A stretch of DNA of 64,000 nt from Haliotis asinina (Eukaryota; Mollusca; Gastropoda; Lepetellida; Haliotidae), in NCBI RefSeq assembly GCF_037392515.1, contig NC_090281.1, forward strand, positions 45,732,645 to 45,796,644, in the 5' to 3' direction. Made by a program: the position numbers and the translations under genes. The notes beneath the pieces were generated by a model that was not told the DNA's origin, made no database searches, and saw only the letters and a list, made by a program, of their open reading frames with translations. Below are positions 13,801 through 26,347 of the stretch, in pieces. Within the stretch, counting starts at the first letter, position 1; each line of letters starts with the position of its first letter.

Positions 13801-15763
13801 GCCAAGAAAGAGAACTTCCGTATTGCTTGAAATTACTTCCTAGTCTTAGAAGACGGGTAAGAAAATCACGTTAAGACGGTCTTTGAGATTCGAGCATGCG
13901 CTGAATGCTTAGAAAGCTGAGCTACGTAAAATTGTGAAAATTCGTTTTCCCAAGACAGGTTCGACACGAAAATTCCGCGCGGTTGGGCGTGAAAGTTCTC
14001 TATGGCGAACATAGCAGCCCTTTTATTAGATTTTCCCTGCGTCGTTCTAACGGAAGTCTTGTAAAACTAGGAAATGGGGCCCACTCGAACACCGTGATCT
14101 TTATTTCTATGATTCTAGAAAAAGAAGCCAGGTTTGTATTGAAGGTTTGCGATATCACTTAACCACAGGATAGAGAGGGCATAAAAACTCGACGTCGAGA
14201 CTCCACAGTCGTGAAGTACGTGTCGACTATACTTGGACAGAATTTATTTTCAGTCAGGGTGTCAGTTCGACTAAAAATAACAAAACCGGAAAATGACAGA
14301 AAAATGGTACTTTTGAACTCGCGATTTGTACATTTTACTTTTTGTACATGAGTGTTAATATAGAGATATTTCATATTTAATACTCCATATTTTCCATAAC
14401 TGTTCAGATATTTTGATGACAGTACCATTCCCGTGATATTGGTTTGTATCTTTGTATTGTAAGAAGGATTTTAACTCTATATGAATTTCAAAATTATGAA
14501 TGATATTTCCGATCACCCGCGTGAATCTATATCAAAGTTATTTCCTGCGCTACAGCTATTGCATAACAATTTCAAAACAATATTTCATATTGTCGTAAAA
14601 CTTTGTACACAAGGTAATAAAGTGTATATATTTCATGTCTCATTCTAATTTGACAAATACGTATTTTACGGGATATTTCTTCGGTTGATGAAATTTGTAT
14701 TTGTCCAAAGCACAAGCGGAAAATGTGAGATGAAAGCTTTAATTCTCGTCACGGGTGACATCCTGTTGTCAAGAGCGAATGTCATCAAGATTCAACGAAG
14801 CGTGTTTAATGGATGCTTCACGTGCTCGTAACAGTGGGACTTAATTCAATCAGTTCTATCCAGTTAACTGTAAAAACATTTCACAACGACAGGGAATAAA
14901 ACCAATTGCGCCTTCTTTAAACCTCGTTGACAAATTTTCATTAATGTGCAATGGGCCTTGAAAATTGACACGTGTTTGTTAAAAATCAACACTCGTCACA
15001 AGTAATTTCTTTCATGTACATTTCAGAATTGTTGTCTTTGACGGTGCAATACACCGATGCTCATTTCAATAGACGCAAATTATGCGTTGTGTTAGGTATA
15101 CCGCGTTTTACAGAATTCTTTATCTCCGAAGGACCCTAAACAGAGGAAAACACCACGAACTTTACATTGTCTTACACAAGTGTTTTATCTTTCACAGCCT
15201 ACTTGAGAGCAGAACGCTTATAATTATTTTAATTGGCAGTTTGAAGTACTTTCTGACAGATTGTCAACGAAAATCAAACATTTTTAACCAAAACACCTGG
15301 CCATACCTGCACGTTGTCTGTTTTAAAAAATGTTTAAAACAGTGAGTGAAATATATTTTAATTTTGTTCCATTAACTTGGTAGCATTATGAAATTCGACG
15401 GCATAGACACTTTCGATACTACTGTTTTCAAAGTCCAATTTGGGTAGGAAATTTTAAATAAAAGGTAGATTATTTTCGATGGGACACCCCTTCTAAATGA
15501 AATAGAATGATGAAATAAAAGTTCTATGTTAACATATTGGCAATACATGTATACAGCATTCTTCAGGATGTACTTTATATACGTCTTCCGAAATATACTT
15601 ACATATGCGAAAGGCGGTCATCTGAAACAAATATGAAACATTATATTGAAACAGGATAACTTACCTTCATTAGTTTTACGTGTAAGTGTTTTTCATGGGA
15701 ACTTGGTGAAAACGAATCGTCTTCATAATCAGATGACATCATATCCATAGACATGTCCGACAT
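7761..15763 (-). CDS. Lhx6/8 (Awh): LIM-homeodomain transcription factor, Lhx6/Lhx8 (Arrowhead) class
   Basis: Nuclear DNA-binding regulator; family members specify neurons and, in Drosophila, abdominal histoblasts and salivary imaginal rings. Five coding exons join in phase: 15763-15665, 11587-11406, 9617-9406, 8495-8211 and 7822-7761 (99+182+212+285+62 = 840 nt, 279 residues plus stop). LIM1 spans about 39-91 with CxxC...HxxCxxCxxC...CxxD. LIM2 spans about 100-153, ending CxxH. The homeodomain spans about 174-233, with [11 protein letters not shown] in helix 3 (W48 and N51 present). The LIM2 words [18 protein letters not shown] and STGEEF, and the homeodomain words [12 protein letters not shown] and [20 protein letters not shown], are those I associate with Arrowhead and Lhx6/8. 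The length is close to the ~275 residues I recall for Drosophila Arrowhead. The ATG at 15763 is the first in frame and has A at -3. No break is seen. A non-coding 5' exon further upstream cannot be excluded. Confidence 0.93.
8211..8495 (-). CDS. Lhx6/8 (Awh): Lhx6/8 exon 4 (homeodomain)
   Basis: The acceptor cttcacag| restores phase with an Asp codon. After a Ser/Lys linker the whole homeodomain is encoded, then a Gln run and a Ser/Thr-rich stretch. The donor is CATA|gtaagt (phase 1). Reading on without splicing gives a stop after only four more codons, which supports a further exon. Confidence 0.95.
8788..8885 (-). repeat. tRNA-derived SINE, family A, partial (Lhx6/8 intron 3)
   Basis: The tail complement 'ttttacgctgctcgttgcaa', then 'atattccagcaatatca' and 'tttcacacattgcatcc', match family A. 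The tRNA-like head is missing. Confidence 0.6.
9168..9367 (+). repeat. Dispersed repeat, family B (Lhx6/8 intron 3)
   Basis: Plus-strand copy with 'gaagatccgggttgaaatta', 'gcgactaacgggatcgggtgg' split by small changes, and 'gattgtctggtccagac'. It lies antisense to the gene, just inside the intron. Confidence 0.85.
9406..9617 (-). CDS. Lhx6/8 (Awh): Lhx6/8 exon 3 (LIM domain 2)
   Basis: The acceptor tttttcag| supplies the A that completes the split Arg codon; the donor is TAAAG|gtgaga. The exon encodes CAKC...[10 protein letters not shown]...CKTH, a complete second LIM domain with the Lhx6/8-type words WVRRAR and [11 protein letters not shown] family B repeat ends about 40 bp beyond the donor. 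Confidence 0.95.
11406..11587 (-). CDS. Lhx6/8 (Awh): Lhx6/8 exon 2 (LIM domain 1)
   Basis: Acceptor tttcttgcag| precedes the exon and the donor is ACAAG|gtaaat. It encodes all zinc ligands of the first LIM domain ([19 protein letters not shown]). The exon ends after two bases of an Arg codon (phase 2). LIM domains bind partners such as LDB/Chip rather than DNA. Confidence 0.93.
12719..13290. repeat. ~21-bp minisatellite in Lhx6/8 intron 1
   Basis: About 27 imperfect units of the type 'gaaatagacacggtatctgg' follow one another. The period is close to 21 bp, so open frames on both strands show seven-residue repeats (for example [14 protein letters not shown]). The units are not identical; no coding role is supported. 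Confidence 0.85.
15665..15763 (-). CDS. Lhx6/8 (Awh): Lhx6/8 coding exon 1 (33-residue leader)
   Basis: Encodes an acidic Met/Ser-rich leader beginning [16 protein letters not shown] and ending KLMK. A consensus donor (AAG|gtaagt) follows at 15664, leaving phase 0, which the next exon accepts. Support is position, phase and donor quality; I know no conserved domain here. Two CACGTG E-boxes lie upstream at 15850 and 15900. Confidence 0.75.
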
Positions 15764-15849
15764 TGTCAAGATGTGGAACCCACAAAATATTATTTCTGAT
15801 GACACTACTGTCCGACACTCCTGTGTAAGTGTATGTAGCAATAAAACTC

Positions 15850-16051
15850 CACGTGCTGTTGTCTATTTCAGACTCATCACTTTTGATCCCTGCGAGCTTC
15901 ACGTGCAATGCTTTATACACCCGACGTGACAAGTGTTCACTCAGTTACCAAAACATCGCCACATTCTTTGACAGATGGTCCCAACCAATCAGACTGCACA
16001 AGAACGAAGAGCACCCCGCTGATTCGTCGCCGGTTGTCCAGGTTGACCAAT
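15850..16051. promoter_or_regulatory. Candidate Lhx6/8 proximal promoter elements
   Basis: Two CACGTG E-boxes (15850-15855, 15900-15905) and two CCAAT boxes (15985-15989, 16047-16051) lie 90-290 bp upstream of the predicted ATG. No clear TATA box is seen. These are word matches only and the transcription start is unknown. Confidence 0.3.
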
Positions 16052-17444
16052 GAGAGCGCCCGCTGTGAATTACGTCATCCAACCGACCCGTATCGATTAA
16101 TTTAGCTCGTGCCGTAGACCCCGTTAACGCATCTTAGAGAATAGTGTTTTCACAATAAATGATATGTATTTTTGGGATCTTTCATTCAGTTCTTTCATCT
16201 TGATAAGGATTAGTGCTAATTTCGCCTCTGAAACTAATTAGTGACATATATCTATTTAGTGATGACAGCAAGTTTATTTAGATGCCCTAATTGTGTTTGT
16301 TTAATTTTTGTTTCTTGAATCTGCTATCGTATGCAGAAATGAATTGTTCAGCGCTTTTGAATCGCTTTGTAAACAGATATCAAGATATATCTTTCCTTTC
16401 CAGTTTTTGACTCCCCGTGAGATAATTTTTCTTCATTTCTATTAAGTAGTCCACTTGCAAATATATTTCAGAGTATGGTATTAAGCTGGATTACTACTAA
16501 ATTAAACACATACTTATACATTACTTGATAGAGTTTCCGCCAAAGTTTCTGTATCGATCTTTTACACTACAAAGAGGTTCCTCTGATAAACTTGGAGACA
16601 CATAGAAAGAATATATCATGCGCCGACTTCACAAAACGAAAAGTGGTACTAAACGCTTGTGCTATTTCGGAACGCTGTGCCTGATCAGAAACTCATATAA
16701 TCTGTTTCTTTCAGAACGGTAACAAGTCACAACGAGTCGCTAATCCCATGCCGAGTTAATTTCAACGTCAATATCAAAGCCGTTGAAATTGATCTCATGC
16801 TCTAAAACAATCTCTATGCCATAAAGCTGCTATGAGTGCCAGTAAACCGGTGTCTATTTCCCGCAGAGCAGGGCGAAAAGTTCTTGTCTTTACTCCCCGG
16901 TCTGGTTTCTTACATAACCCCCAACAAAAGAAAATGGTTTCGGGAGCAAGTTTTTCGACTGGTAATAGTTTTAAGACTTGCCGTTAATCGTATTTCCGTA
17001 CTTAGCGCTTGCAGAACCAGACCGAGGGTTTTGTTAAGTATGGCGATTAAAGATTTGGAAGATAATGTTTGCTTTACCTCCGATCCGGACATGTTGGAAC
17101 ATATTGTGCAAGTTTACGTGGGTAAGGGGACAGCATTGCATGTTTTTCATGTTGAGGACAAACCTTGTATATTTCAGGTGAATGTGAAATAGGTCATAAA
17201 CGTAAGCTTACAGGAATAAATCGTGCACATGGTCTTATTACGTCTTCGTCTCAGCGAATCACGAACGATATGAATTTTTCATATGGTTTAATTTCATTGA
17301 GAATTTTATTCAAATCTTCATACATTCATACAAATAATATGCATAGTAATGTGTGAAGGTTTTGAAAGTATAACACTCAGTTAATTATTTGAGACTTCAT
17401 AATGTTTCTCGCTGATTATTTTCAACAATCATTGTCCCTGTATG

Positions 17445-17509
17445 CATCATCATCATCATAATCATCATCATCATAATCATCATCATCATCATCACCATCA
17501 TCATCATAG
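17445..17509. repeat. (ATC)n microsatellite
   Basis: Imperfect ATC/ATA triplet run; the His- and Met-rich frames over it are artefacts. Confidence 0.95.
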
Positions 17510-18071
17510 TCGTCTTTACCACCACAATCGCCATCGTCATCACCACCACTGTGGTCGTCGTCATTCTTATCGAAACACACAACCCTTTCAGCCAACCCTC
17601 CATTTTCTTCGTAGGTATGTTACGTCGAGATTTCCCCCCACATTAAACTAGCATGTTCTTCGCTCACACTTTCAGTCACTGGTTCATCAAGTTCAGACGC
17701 GAAGAATTCTGGTTGCCATGACAATGCAGCTGGAAGAATGACTTCAGCTATACAAGACATTCACCACTCACAGACACACGCGTTTACCAAATATGATGGG
17801 TATTGCCAGTACTGATATGTTCTTGTTTACTTTATATATTGAAATGAATCATTACATTCATGTTAAACTAAGCATGATATATCCACTTTAGTCGAGTGAA
17901 ACAGAATATTTGTACGTTCTTGTCAAATAACAGATCTGTCATAACTCATGGCTTTAAAAGGTTCACGTTTAATATTTATCAGTTCTCTGGATTAGGTGAA
18001 GACGTAATTTGAAAAACAAAATTGAAAAGAAAGCCTAATATCTTCTCTGTCTATCTGTCTATATCTTATTA

Positions 18072-18074
<3 letters not shown>

Positions 18075-18141
<67 letters not shown>
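18075..18141. repeat. (TA)n microsatellite, about 66 bp
   Basis: Uninterrupted TA run; self-complementary and able to extrude as a cruciform. Confidence 0.97.
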
Positions 18142-18143
<2 letters not shown>

Positions 18144-19076
18144 TATATAATACAGTATTAAGATGAGGAAGAAAACAAAAGAAAATCGTAGCGGTATTTT
18201 CAGATTTGGAATTATAAATTTTATACTGACGGAAATAAATAAAGGAACACCACTTATATTTTCCCAAACTTTCACCCACATCGCAACCAAAGCCTGTGAT
18301 TAAAACTTGAAAAGAATGCAGGGAACGTTTGTACCATCATTGTGTTCCCTGATTTGTTTCCTTCAGCATATAATCAGTCAAAATTATCCCGGTACCACCA
18401 AAGCTATGATCGCTTACATTGAACAAGTGCATAGTTTAATAATGTGACAGTTTTATAAAGTGTACAAACTTTAAATATTGTAATGCGCTATTGGGATAAA
18501 TGATCATAAGATGACAACTGACTTTATAACATGAGCATACTGTTGCTGATAAAAACTTTAAAAAGCATCCGACTGTTCAAACCATAAGAAAAGACCGCCC
18601 TATTAAGAAAACTACCAGAAAACTGAACTATAGTCATCAATTGATTGTCTTCTTGTTTGTGTCATATGCTGTTCGTACGAAATGGCAACTTGCTCTGGAT
18701 GTGTGAAGAGATATGGAGTAGCCAAAGAGACACAGAGCAGCCATAAGAAACACAGAGTAGGCATTCATAAGTACAAGAGATTTGAACACAACTAACTTTC
18801 TTGTTATGAATGCAGAATGCCACACTTCTATCACAGGGGTACAATAAGTACCCGATCTAGCCCACCAGTTGTCCGACTTTTCGTAAAAGCCGCTGCGGAT
18901 GAGTGGAGTTTGTGTGTACTGACTTTGACAGCTAGCGATGAGGCACCTCACTGATCCCAACTGGGAGCAGTCCCATTCTGTGTGTGGAGTTGATTGGAGA
19001 AGGGACGTTAGCTTTACCAACCTGCCTGTGGCTTGGTCACCTAAACGCTACGGCGTTCTGTGTGATGGTGAAGGTT

Positions 19077-19077
19077 G

Positions 19078-19105
<28 letters not shown>
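19077..19105. repeat. (GAT)n microsatellite
   Basis: Short GAT triplet run giving a poly-Asp frame. Confidence 0.9.
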
Positions 19106-19108
<3 letters not shown>

Positions 19109-19629
19109 AAAAAAATGGAAACGGTAATGCTGACAAAGTGTTCAGTCATTTACTGTGGGCTCAACAGATCTAGACCCATGCGGACAGCTTAGTGTTGAAA
19201 GGCCAAATATAAAGTCACACCTCAAAGTTTCTTTCACTTTTCATACTGCAGTGTAAGTATCATTAACAAGTAATGATCAAAGACCCAGAGGTATCATTGT
19301 AACTTGGATAAGTAACACGGAAGTAACACAAACAAGAATTTTGACTTTGTGATTTTAAGGTTAATATCGTGATCACAATTATTGTTGTGTCTGAGAAAAG
19401 AAATCCCAGATGGTCTACATATGGAGACACACAATGGACAGTAAAGAACTCACTGTGATCACTGCTTTCAGGTTGATTAAATCTCTAAACACCAATTATA
19501 TGTTATCAAAATGGTCAATGAATCTATATCTCAGCGATCCCATGCAGCGGTCGAAAAAGTGAAATCGACTGCGACGAAACCATAAAACACCAAGGCCTGA
19601 CAATATCCAGTCTCGCTTATCAGTAGGAA

Positions 19630-19740
19630 TAGTGAGTGAACTTACTTTTACACCGCATTTAGCAATGCCTCCGCAATGTCAGGGCGGGAGACACCAGAAA
19701 TGCACTTGACATATTGTACATATATGGGGAAAGGTCATAT
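19630..19740 (-). repeat. tRNA-derived SINE, family A, partial
   Basis: 'acaccgcatttagcaatg', 'gggagacaccagaaatg' and 'cacttgacatattgtac' match the tail and centre of family A. The head is absent. Confidence 0.6.
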
Positions 19741-22309
19741 TTATATTAAGGAATTATTTGAAAATCAACGATGACACCAGATGTTCGAGAAAAGTAAAAA
19801 TATATCTTGCCATACCGCTAGCTCAGCCATTCACATAAAAAAGAAAGTGTTTTTTTCTGATGTCAGTATGTGAATTTAGACGTAATGGCAAATTTGAATC
19901 TACCGAGATCATTAAGGTATTCATGTTAAACGATATGTCGGGATAATAGCGGATCCGTTGTTTAAATTTCATTGAATTAACATAAACATCTAGTGATGGC
20001 TTAATAGCATAAAATTGCATTTTCAGATTTATCTAAGTTAACTTTGTCTATAGACTGTGCTGTACGTGTATAGTGTGTTCACAGCGCTATTCCGCCATTC
20101 AAAGCCTGTAACAAATATATATCCAAGAGAGTCCATGCAAGTCTGAAATATATGTCAAGTCTGGATTTCCCGCGTTTCAGGCAAAAAGCAAGTTTCTGGG
20201 TTCTATTTATGATTATAACATAAGAACCGTGTTTTCTGTAGAATATGTTCATTGCAGAAACTAGATGTTAGTCAGCTTAAGGCATCTATGAGCCTTTAGT
20301 GTGTACTTGGTGTTAGTTTGGAGTCAGCTTAGTTTATAATTAATGTACTGTATATAGCATTGTGTTACAAAGATACTTTATGTACAGTCAAACGAGTGTC
20401 TACAGGCTCCAGTCGATTATACAGTGTTGGGCCTCATTGATGGAGTGCAAATAGACTGACTGATTATAAAGTAATCGTTTATAATTGAGAAACGTTTGCA
20501 CAAACTGAGAGGAATGTGATTTCAGATCTTAACGAAACCATTTTCAGACTTAAGGGTAAGACCATAATACATGTATTTAAAATCGTCAGTATGAACTGAT
20601 GAAAAAACATTTATTTAAATATAGAAGCTGTTTCGTCACATCCTTCATATGTGTGCAATAAAGTAATACAGAGCATCTTCTTTACTTGAATTGGCGGCAG
20701 ACACATTGTAGCTTTCATCATGATTAAAACTTAGTTGAAATTGTGAAAATATACACGGTGTTTGCATAGAGACATGATAAATGCTCCATATACTTAAGAT
20801 GGTAAAAGAGAAACTGAGTACACTGTACCTCTTACAAACTGTTCTCTCATGGGACAAGGTGTGGAGCCAATTTCTGGTCTTTCGTTACAGTGTTGAAGTA
20901 TTGAAGTATAGCTTAACGCCGAGTGAACTCCCCTTACTTGCTCGCTCGTCTGTTTCCCCTCTGATATCAACTCTTCGATCATGTCGTTTTTTCTGTCTTT
21001 TTTTGTAAAATCATATGTAACACTTCAACGCCATCCTTCATATTTTCGTGCAAAAGACCGTGAACTTCAAACGCTGATACACCAACGATTCTAGGGTACA
21101 TGGAATTAGTCTACAGACTTAAAACTGTAACGAGGAATCTTTATTTTCTATTCAATAAACTAAACTGAAATATGACACAGTCTCTGTCAGACTTTACTAA
21201 CAGTGCCCATATGTCGCTATTTCCCGTGTCGGTCTCAAATCAAACGTTCAAGATCGATATACAATTTCTGTAACATTTATTGGGCGTCACATTACACAGG
21301 GATTTAAATTCAATGATCACCGGCGTGACTCCCGTGTAGCTTGCACGTGTAAGGTTTTAAAGAAACCCTACTGAGAAACATGAAATATTATACCCGTGTA
21401 TTGTCTTAAGAGGTGAACTGCTTGTATAGGTGATAATCGTATCACCTGTTAACGCGGCAAAGATGAAAGGATTAAGGTAATCCACTTGAGCCCTCCCGCG
21501 ACGGATCGCGCTCGAGGGGTAGCACCTCCGCGCGTGTAGCAACACCGTGTCGATTCGACCTGTCAATCATGCCAAGCACATCTGTCTTGTAAATTTCAAA
21601 GAAATCACTTTCTTTAAGTGGCTAATGTACAAATGAAGAGCTATAGCTCCCCGTAGATGTTAACAGCTTAACACGTGGTTAATCATTTGAATGAGGATAT
21701 GTGTCGAATGTATCACCTGTGAAACTGACAAGTTGTTTTTGTTTGAAAATCTGCGTGAAGGGATCAGTTTTTAACAGGGTATCGTGATTATTTTTTTAAG
21801 TCGTGTTATTTTTTTATACAAATGTGTCAGAGACTATTCAGCCACAATCACATCTTGTTAAAAATTGTTATTTATTTTACCAAGAGTTATTTTAGATCTT
21901 ACAGTAGAAATGCGTATGACTTTTTAACAAAGTGTGAAACAATCGCGATATTTCACAGAAAGTTCTAATTATCTGTAATGGTGGTATTGACATACAACCT
22001 TAGATACGATACATCACGATACTGAAAATTTAGTCATGACGATATACACATGTATTACCAAAATATTGTGCACTAAAGCTACAATAGGAATCGCGTTATA
22101 AGGTGGCGGTACTAAATCAATACTAGCACGATACTAAAAGCCTTAATTCTAACACCAACTATAAAACCTCTCAAGATCAAAGCAAAAACAAAAACAAAAA
22201 CAATGATCAAAGCAAAAAACAATGATTGAACAATGTGAAAAAAGTCCCAATGGGCACCTTTTTTTAAAAAAGGTACACAACAAATGCAAATAAAACAAAA
22301 TGTTAAGTC

Positions 22310-22550
22310 TTTGAATGTCATTTAGAAGTGAGAATACATAAGAATGAAGATTTTTATGGATATCAACTTCTTTATGAGAGAACACAACGTTTCGGAGTTA
22401 ATGCTTACTCTTTCATCAGGTGATGAAGATTTTTATGGATATCAACTTCTTTATGAGAGAACACAACGTTTCGGAGTTAATGCTTACTCCTTCATCCGAA
22501 CGTTGTGTTCTCTCATAAAGAAGTTGATATCCATAAAAATCTTCATTCTT
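22310..22550. repeat. Hammerhead-like repeat: two direct copies plus one inverted copy
   Basis: A 78-bp unit starting at 22345 is repeated directly from 22423, then its first 48 bp return inverted at 22499-22546. The last two arms (22423-22470 and 22499-22546) are perfect complements around a 28-nt spacer. On the minus strand the units contain CTGATGA, a 5-bp potential stem (ggagt...actcc in one copy) and CGAAACGTTGTG. The left edge shares 'tttagaagtg' and the core with the 478-830 repeat. Confidence 0.8.
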
Positions 22551-24389
22551 AAACAAAATGTTGTTATAAACAGAAAACATAGATCAAAAACATCGTTAAT
22601 ATCTGCATGCTGCTACATGCTGTCACTGCAGTCACATAATAGAATGACAATTGTGATGATTTAGAAAACCCGATTTGGCAATATTCAAATTTAAACATCG
22701 ATGTATCGTCGTCCATTTGAAGTATGGTATCGGGATTTACGACGATGTCAAACTTTGTATCGATTCACTGTATCGACGGCCCATAGATCGATATACCGAT
22801 GCCTATCGATGATTTGTCACTAATTATATCATCTCAGTCTTAAGTCAATGACAACAAACTGAAACTTATATCTTGCTACATCTTGCCAATAGATAAAATT
22901 CAACCAATCTGGATTAAACGACGTACCATCTTGCACGACCAATCAAATCTTCCATAAATTCTTCTCGTTAGAAAGTTGACCACATTTGAGAATTTCTGTC
23001 GATGGGAACCACAGCTCTGTTTTAAGAGAGTTATATTGAAATTGCTCTCGTTTCGCTTGACTCATCAAGTCTGGTGCAAGTGTAGGGAGATTTGACTTTT
23101 TATTTCAGTCGTAAAGCATGATATGTGGGTCCAATTTCTCAGACTGTAAATGCCGTTAAAGAGTTAACAAAGGCCTTTAATTTTATGAGCAGGGAGGCTT
23201 TAACGGTGAACACAGGACTGCTTCATCGCTGAGGTGATGAATAATTCTTTTATTTACAAGTGGATTTCCTTGAAACGGAGAAAATCTTTAAGATTTCTGC
23301 AGAAACAAATGGTAAACATTTCAAAACGTAAAAGCAATGGTTAAAATGGCTGTTGGCTCAAACAGCATTATCCGCTTCCCCTTATTTTTGTGGTTTTTTG
23401 GAATTTCTCAATATTATTTTTCATTTTTTTAAGAACCTGTTTGTTCAACAAAGATATGGCTAATGAATCTTTAAGATATATGTAGCAACTATATTTATGA
23501 TTTCAGAAAATAGATATTTTGTTCATGAACAAAACTCTTTTGGATGATAACACTGGTAGGACCATCAGAGAGTAACTCTGGGGATCTGACTCTTCAACAT
23601 ATCTCAACATAAAGTTTATGAAGGAGAGACGCGTTAGGTGTTAATCAGTAGATGACACAAATTCACCACACACGAAAAAGCATAACACATATTTGAGATG
23701 AACCCTTGTGCCTGAAGGCAGTACGTGCATTTCATGCCAGACGAGTAGTCGGCCCGTTTTTCCCGATTTTACGAGTAAACATGTTTTTCTAGATACCCTG
23801 TTATGCATCCCAATGAACACCCAGTTAGACCGACGTTAGTTATTTCCACAATTTTAAGGATACAGAGTAACGTCCTAAAAGAGTTTTACTTTCTATTTCC
23901 GACAGTACTTTAATGCAGCTTTGTGACGTGGAGTAGATGTGTACATTTCACAACCACCCCAACGCATCGCATGTGTGACTGCAAGCAGCACTGTGACCGA
24001 ACGCCCCTCAATGTAGAACTGGCTCATTTTTACGGAACAAATGATATGAAAGCGAAATATTATTTTTGACAACTTAAACGATCTAACATTATCACAAAAC
24101 GACTGTTGGTATAGACAGGGAAATCCATAGGTATGTATCCGACGTTTTCTGAAAGTGCATATTCGATCGGTCCTGGTCTAAACAAAAAATCAATTCTCCA
24201 GGAAATGTCTTGCAAGACATCCGGGATCTTACACTGACGCCGGAAATCACCGATCGGATGTTGCTATCGCCCTTCGTAATTTCTCGGCCGGTTCGTCACA
24301 AAATTGCTGATCAAATTATGGAAATTAATTGGGAGGGGTAAAGTCTGAGTCAATCAAATGCCAAAATGACGAGAGGGGTTGTGGACGGT

Positions 24390-24416
24390 TGTGGGGAGGG
24401 GGAGGGGGAGGGGGAG
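24390..24416 (+). repeat. G-rich run with quadruplex potential
   Basis: Four or more G4-G5 tracts separated by single A bases. Confidence 0.7.
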
Positions 24417-26184
24417 AAGTCGGCGAGATAGATTTTGGAAGCCTACATTTGTGAATACCACGTCTGTCTAACAATCGACTGATGATAAACATGCGGCAGT
24501 GTGTTCTATTGCTAACCTGTAGGTCCATATAAATGCTTAAGTACAAATATTTGCTAAACGTTTGAAATGTATTGTATACTTGCAGTCAGAACTGCCATGT
24601 TTGTTTGCTTGTGCTTGTCTGTTTCAGTTTATGTCTTGTCATATCTTTATTTTTCTTGCATTTATACATAGTTGCACATGTATATAATTGCCTGCATAAA
24701 CAAAAGCTGACAAGATGGCGCCAGAATTTAGTAAATTGGTTAAGATGTCCATACGCTTTCACTGTGCATTTCGTAACACAATGAAAGCTTGTGAGTTCCT
24801 GTTGAACCATTTCAGATGCGGCTTGTGAAGTAGTATCTACCAGCCTCGTATATCTTCCTTGGAGTAAGTGAGTCTAGTTTTACTATCTTCCTTGGATCTG
24901 AACTTGACATTATTTGGTAATTAAACAATTAAACGTTGTATGGCGCCAATGGATGTTGAACGAGCTTTTTAAAAGCTGATTATGTGGAAGAACGCTAAAT
25001 GCATGCTAATTTATATGGGTTATCTGTAACGGGGATGGCTTGACAACACAAGACCAAGCTCCGTTGAGGCTGTAGTTCGGATATATTTACTGTAGGTTTG
25101 ACTTCATAATACAAATCTGAAACAATGTATATGAATATATAAATCTCCGTCAAAGTTACCTTTTTATCACATTCAAGTCATTGCACATTGTTCAGATAAC
25201 AATCTCTCTACTACCACTGAACGTATAAACAGAACTAAAAATAAATGGACATCACAAAATTAATGGTTCAGTTACATAATGAGAGAAGTGCAGTTATGGA
25301 ACACAATCACACCTGAATAATGTCATAGCATGTCATATCCGTTATCTGTAAATATATAGAAAATGCCGTGTGACAGCTAGTATGATGTATCTGTGTTGTG
25401 AAACACGTGATATTAACTACGTTAAATTTCACCAGACATATGACATATTCTGTTTATTGAATACTTTCTATTTCGCTTTTTGTACTTAAAACATTAATTA
25501 TCTGATAACGAAATCCCATAAAAGATTTCTTTGTTAAGGCACATATATAAGATATATTTCGGATTTCGATAATAAAACAAAATCGAGAGAGCATACATCT
25601 TTATCAATTGTTATGATTTTATTTATTGTCGTTGAATGGGGTCAGCACTTGTACCTATATGCATGAAGCGAGCCTTTTGGTCATACCGTAAACGTCAATG
25701 GTCGACACTGGCGCACGAAGACATAAAATATCGCACAAATACGAGACGTCGAGAGAAAGGGAAGAGAGCGATTGAGAAAAACCAACAACTGTTTATAGTG
25801 TTAGTTGTCAAAAATATAGGTAAACCTCTGCCAGTCGAGTGATAAAAAAATCAACCGTACATAAAATGTAGGTTCTGAACGCTGCCAACACGTAGCTCAT
25901 ATGTTCTGAACAGCGGTAAACGAGGCATGACGTCACGTGACGAAGCGAGACGTGGACGTGACATGACACCGCGAGATTTACTCACGGTTGCACGGTGCTC
26001 TCCTCATTCGGGGATCAGCTGATCGGTGCAAAGCTGATCTGACTTTATCAGATGTTACAAAACACTACAAACATAAAACATCAACTAATTTATGATACGA
26101 TACACTTTATATGACCTTTTAGCAATCATTTCCTTGGTTTTCATTTTGAGACACCACCAAACTTGGGTATAGGTTCTCTTGCCA

Positions 26185-26347
26185 GGGGGCGGTAGGGTAA
26201 CCACGTGGTTAAGGCGTTGACTCGTCATTCCGAAGATCCGGGTTCGATTCCCCTCATGGGTACAATGTGTGAAGCCCATATCTGGCATCCTCCGCCGAAT
26301 GTTTCGGGAGTATTGCTAAAAGCGGCGTTAATCCACACTCACTCACT
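26185..26347 (+). repeat. tRNA-derived SINE, family A, near complete
   Basis: This is the best full copy in the window. The A box lies in 'gtagggtaaccacgtggtta', the B box is 'gggttcgattcccc', and then come 'gtacaatgtgtgaagccca' and the tail 'gcggcgttaatcc' with CACT repeats. It is not a functional tRNA: no acceptor stem closes around the A and B boxes. Confidence 0.9.

Noticed and set aside
16836-17192. 118-codon plus-strand open frame
   Set aside because: Composition and context look like chance; no motif was recognised.
18637-19020. 127-codon minus-strand frame with a Cys-containing, secreted-protein-like stretch
   Set aside because: The Cys/Trp pattern hinted at a PAN- or defensin-like exon, but no family spacing fits and no flanking exons were found.
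26185-26347. Possible tRNA gene
   Set aside because: A and B boxes are present but no cloverleaf closes; the same sequence recurs with a SINE body and tail.
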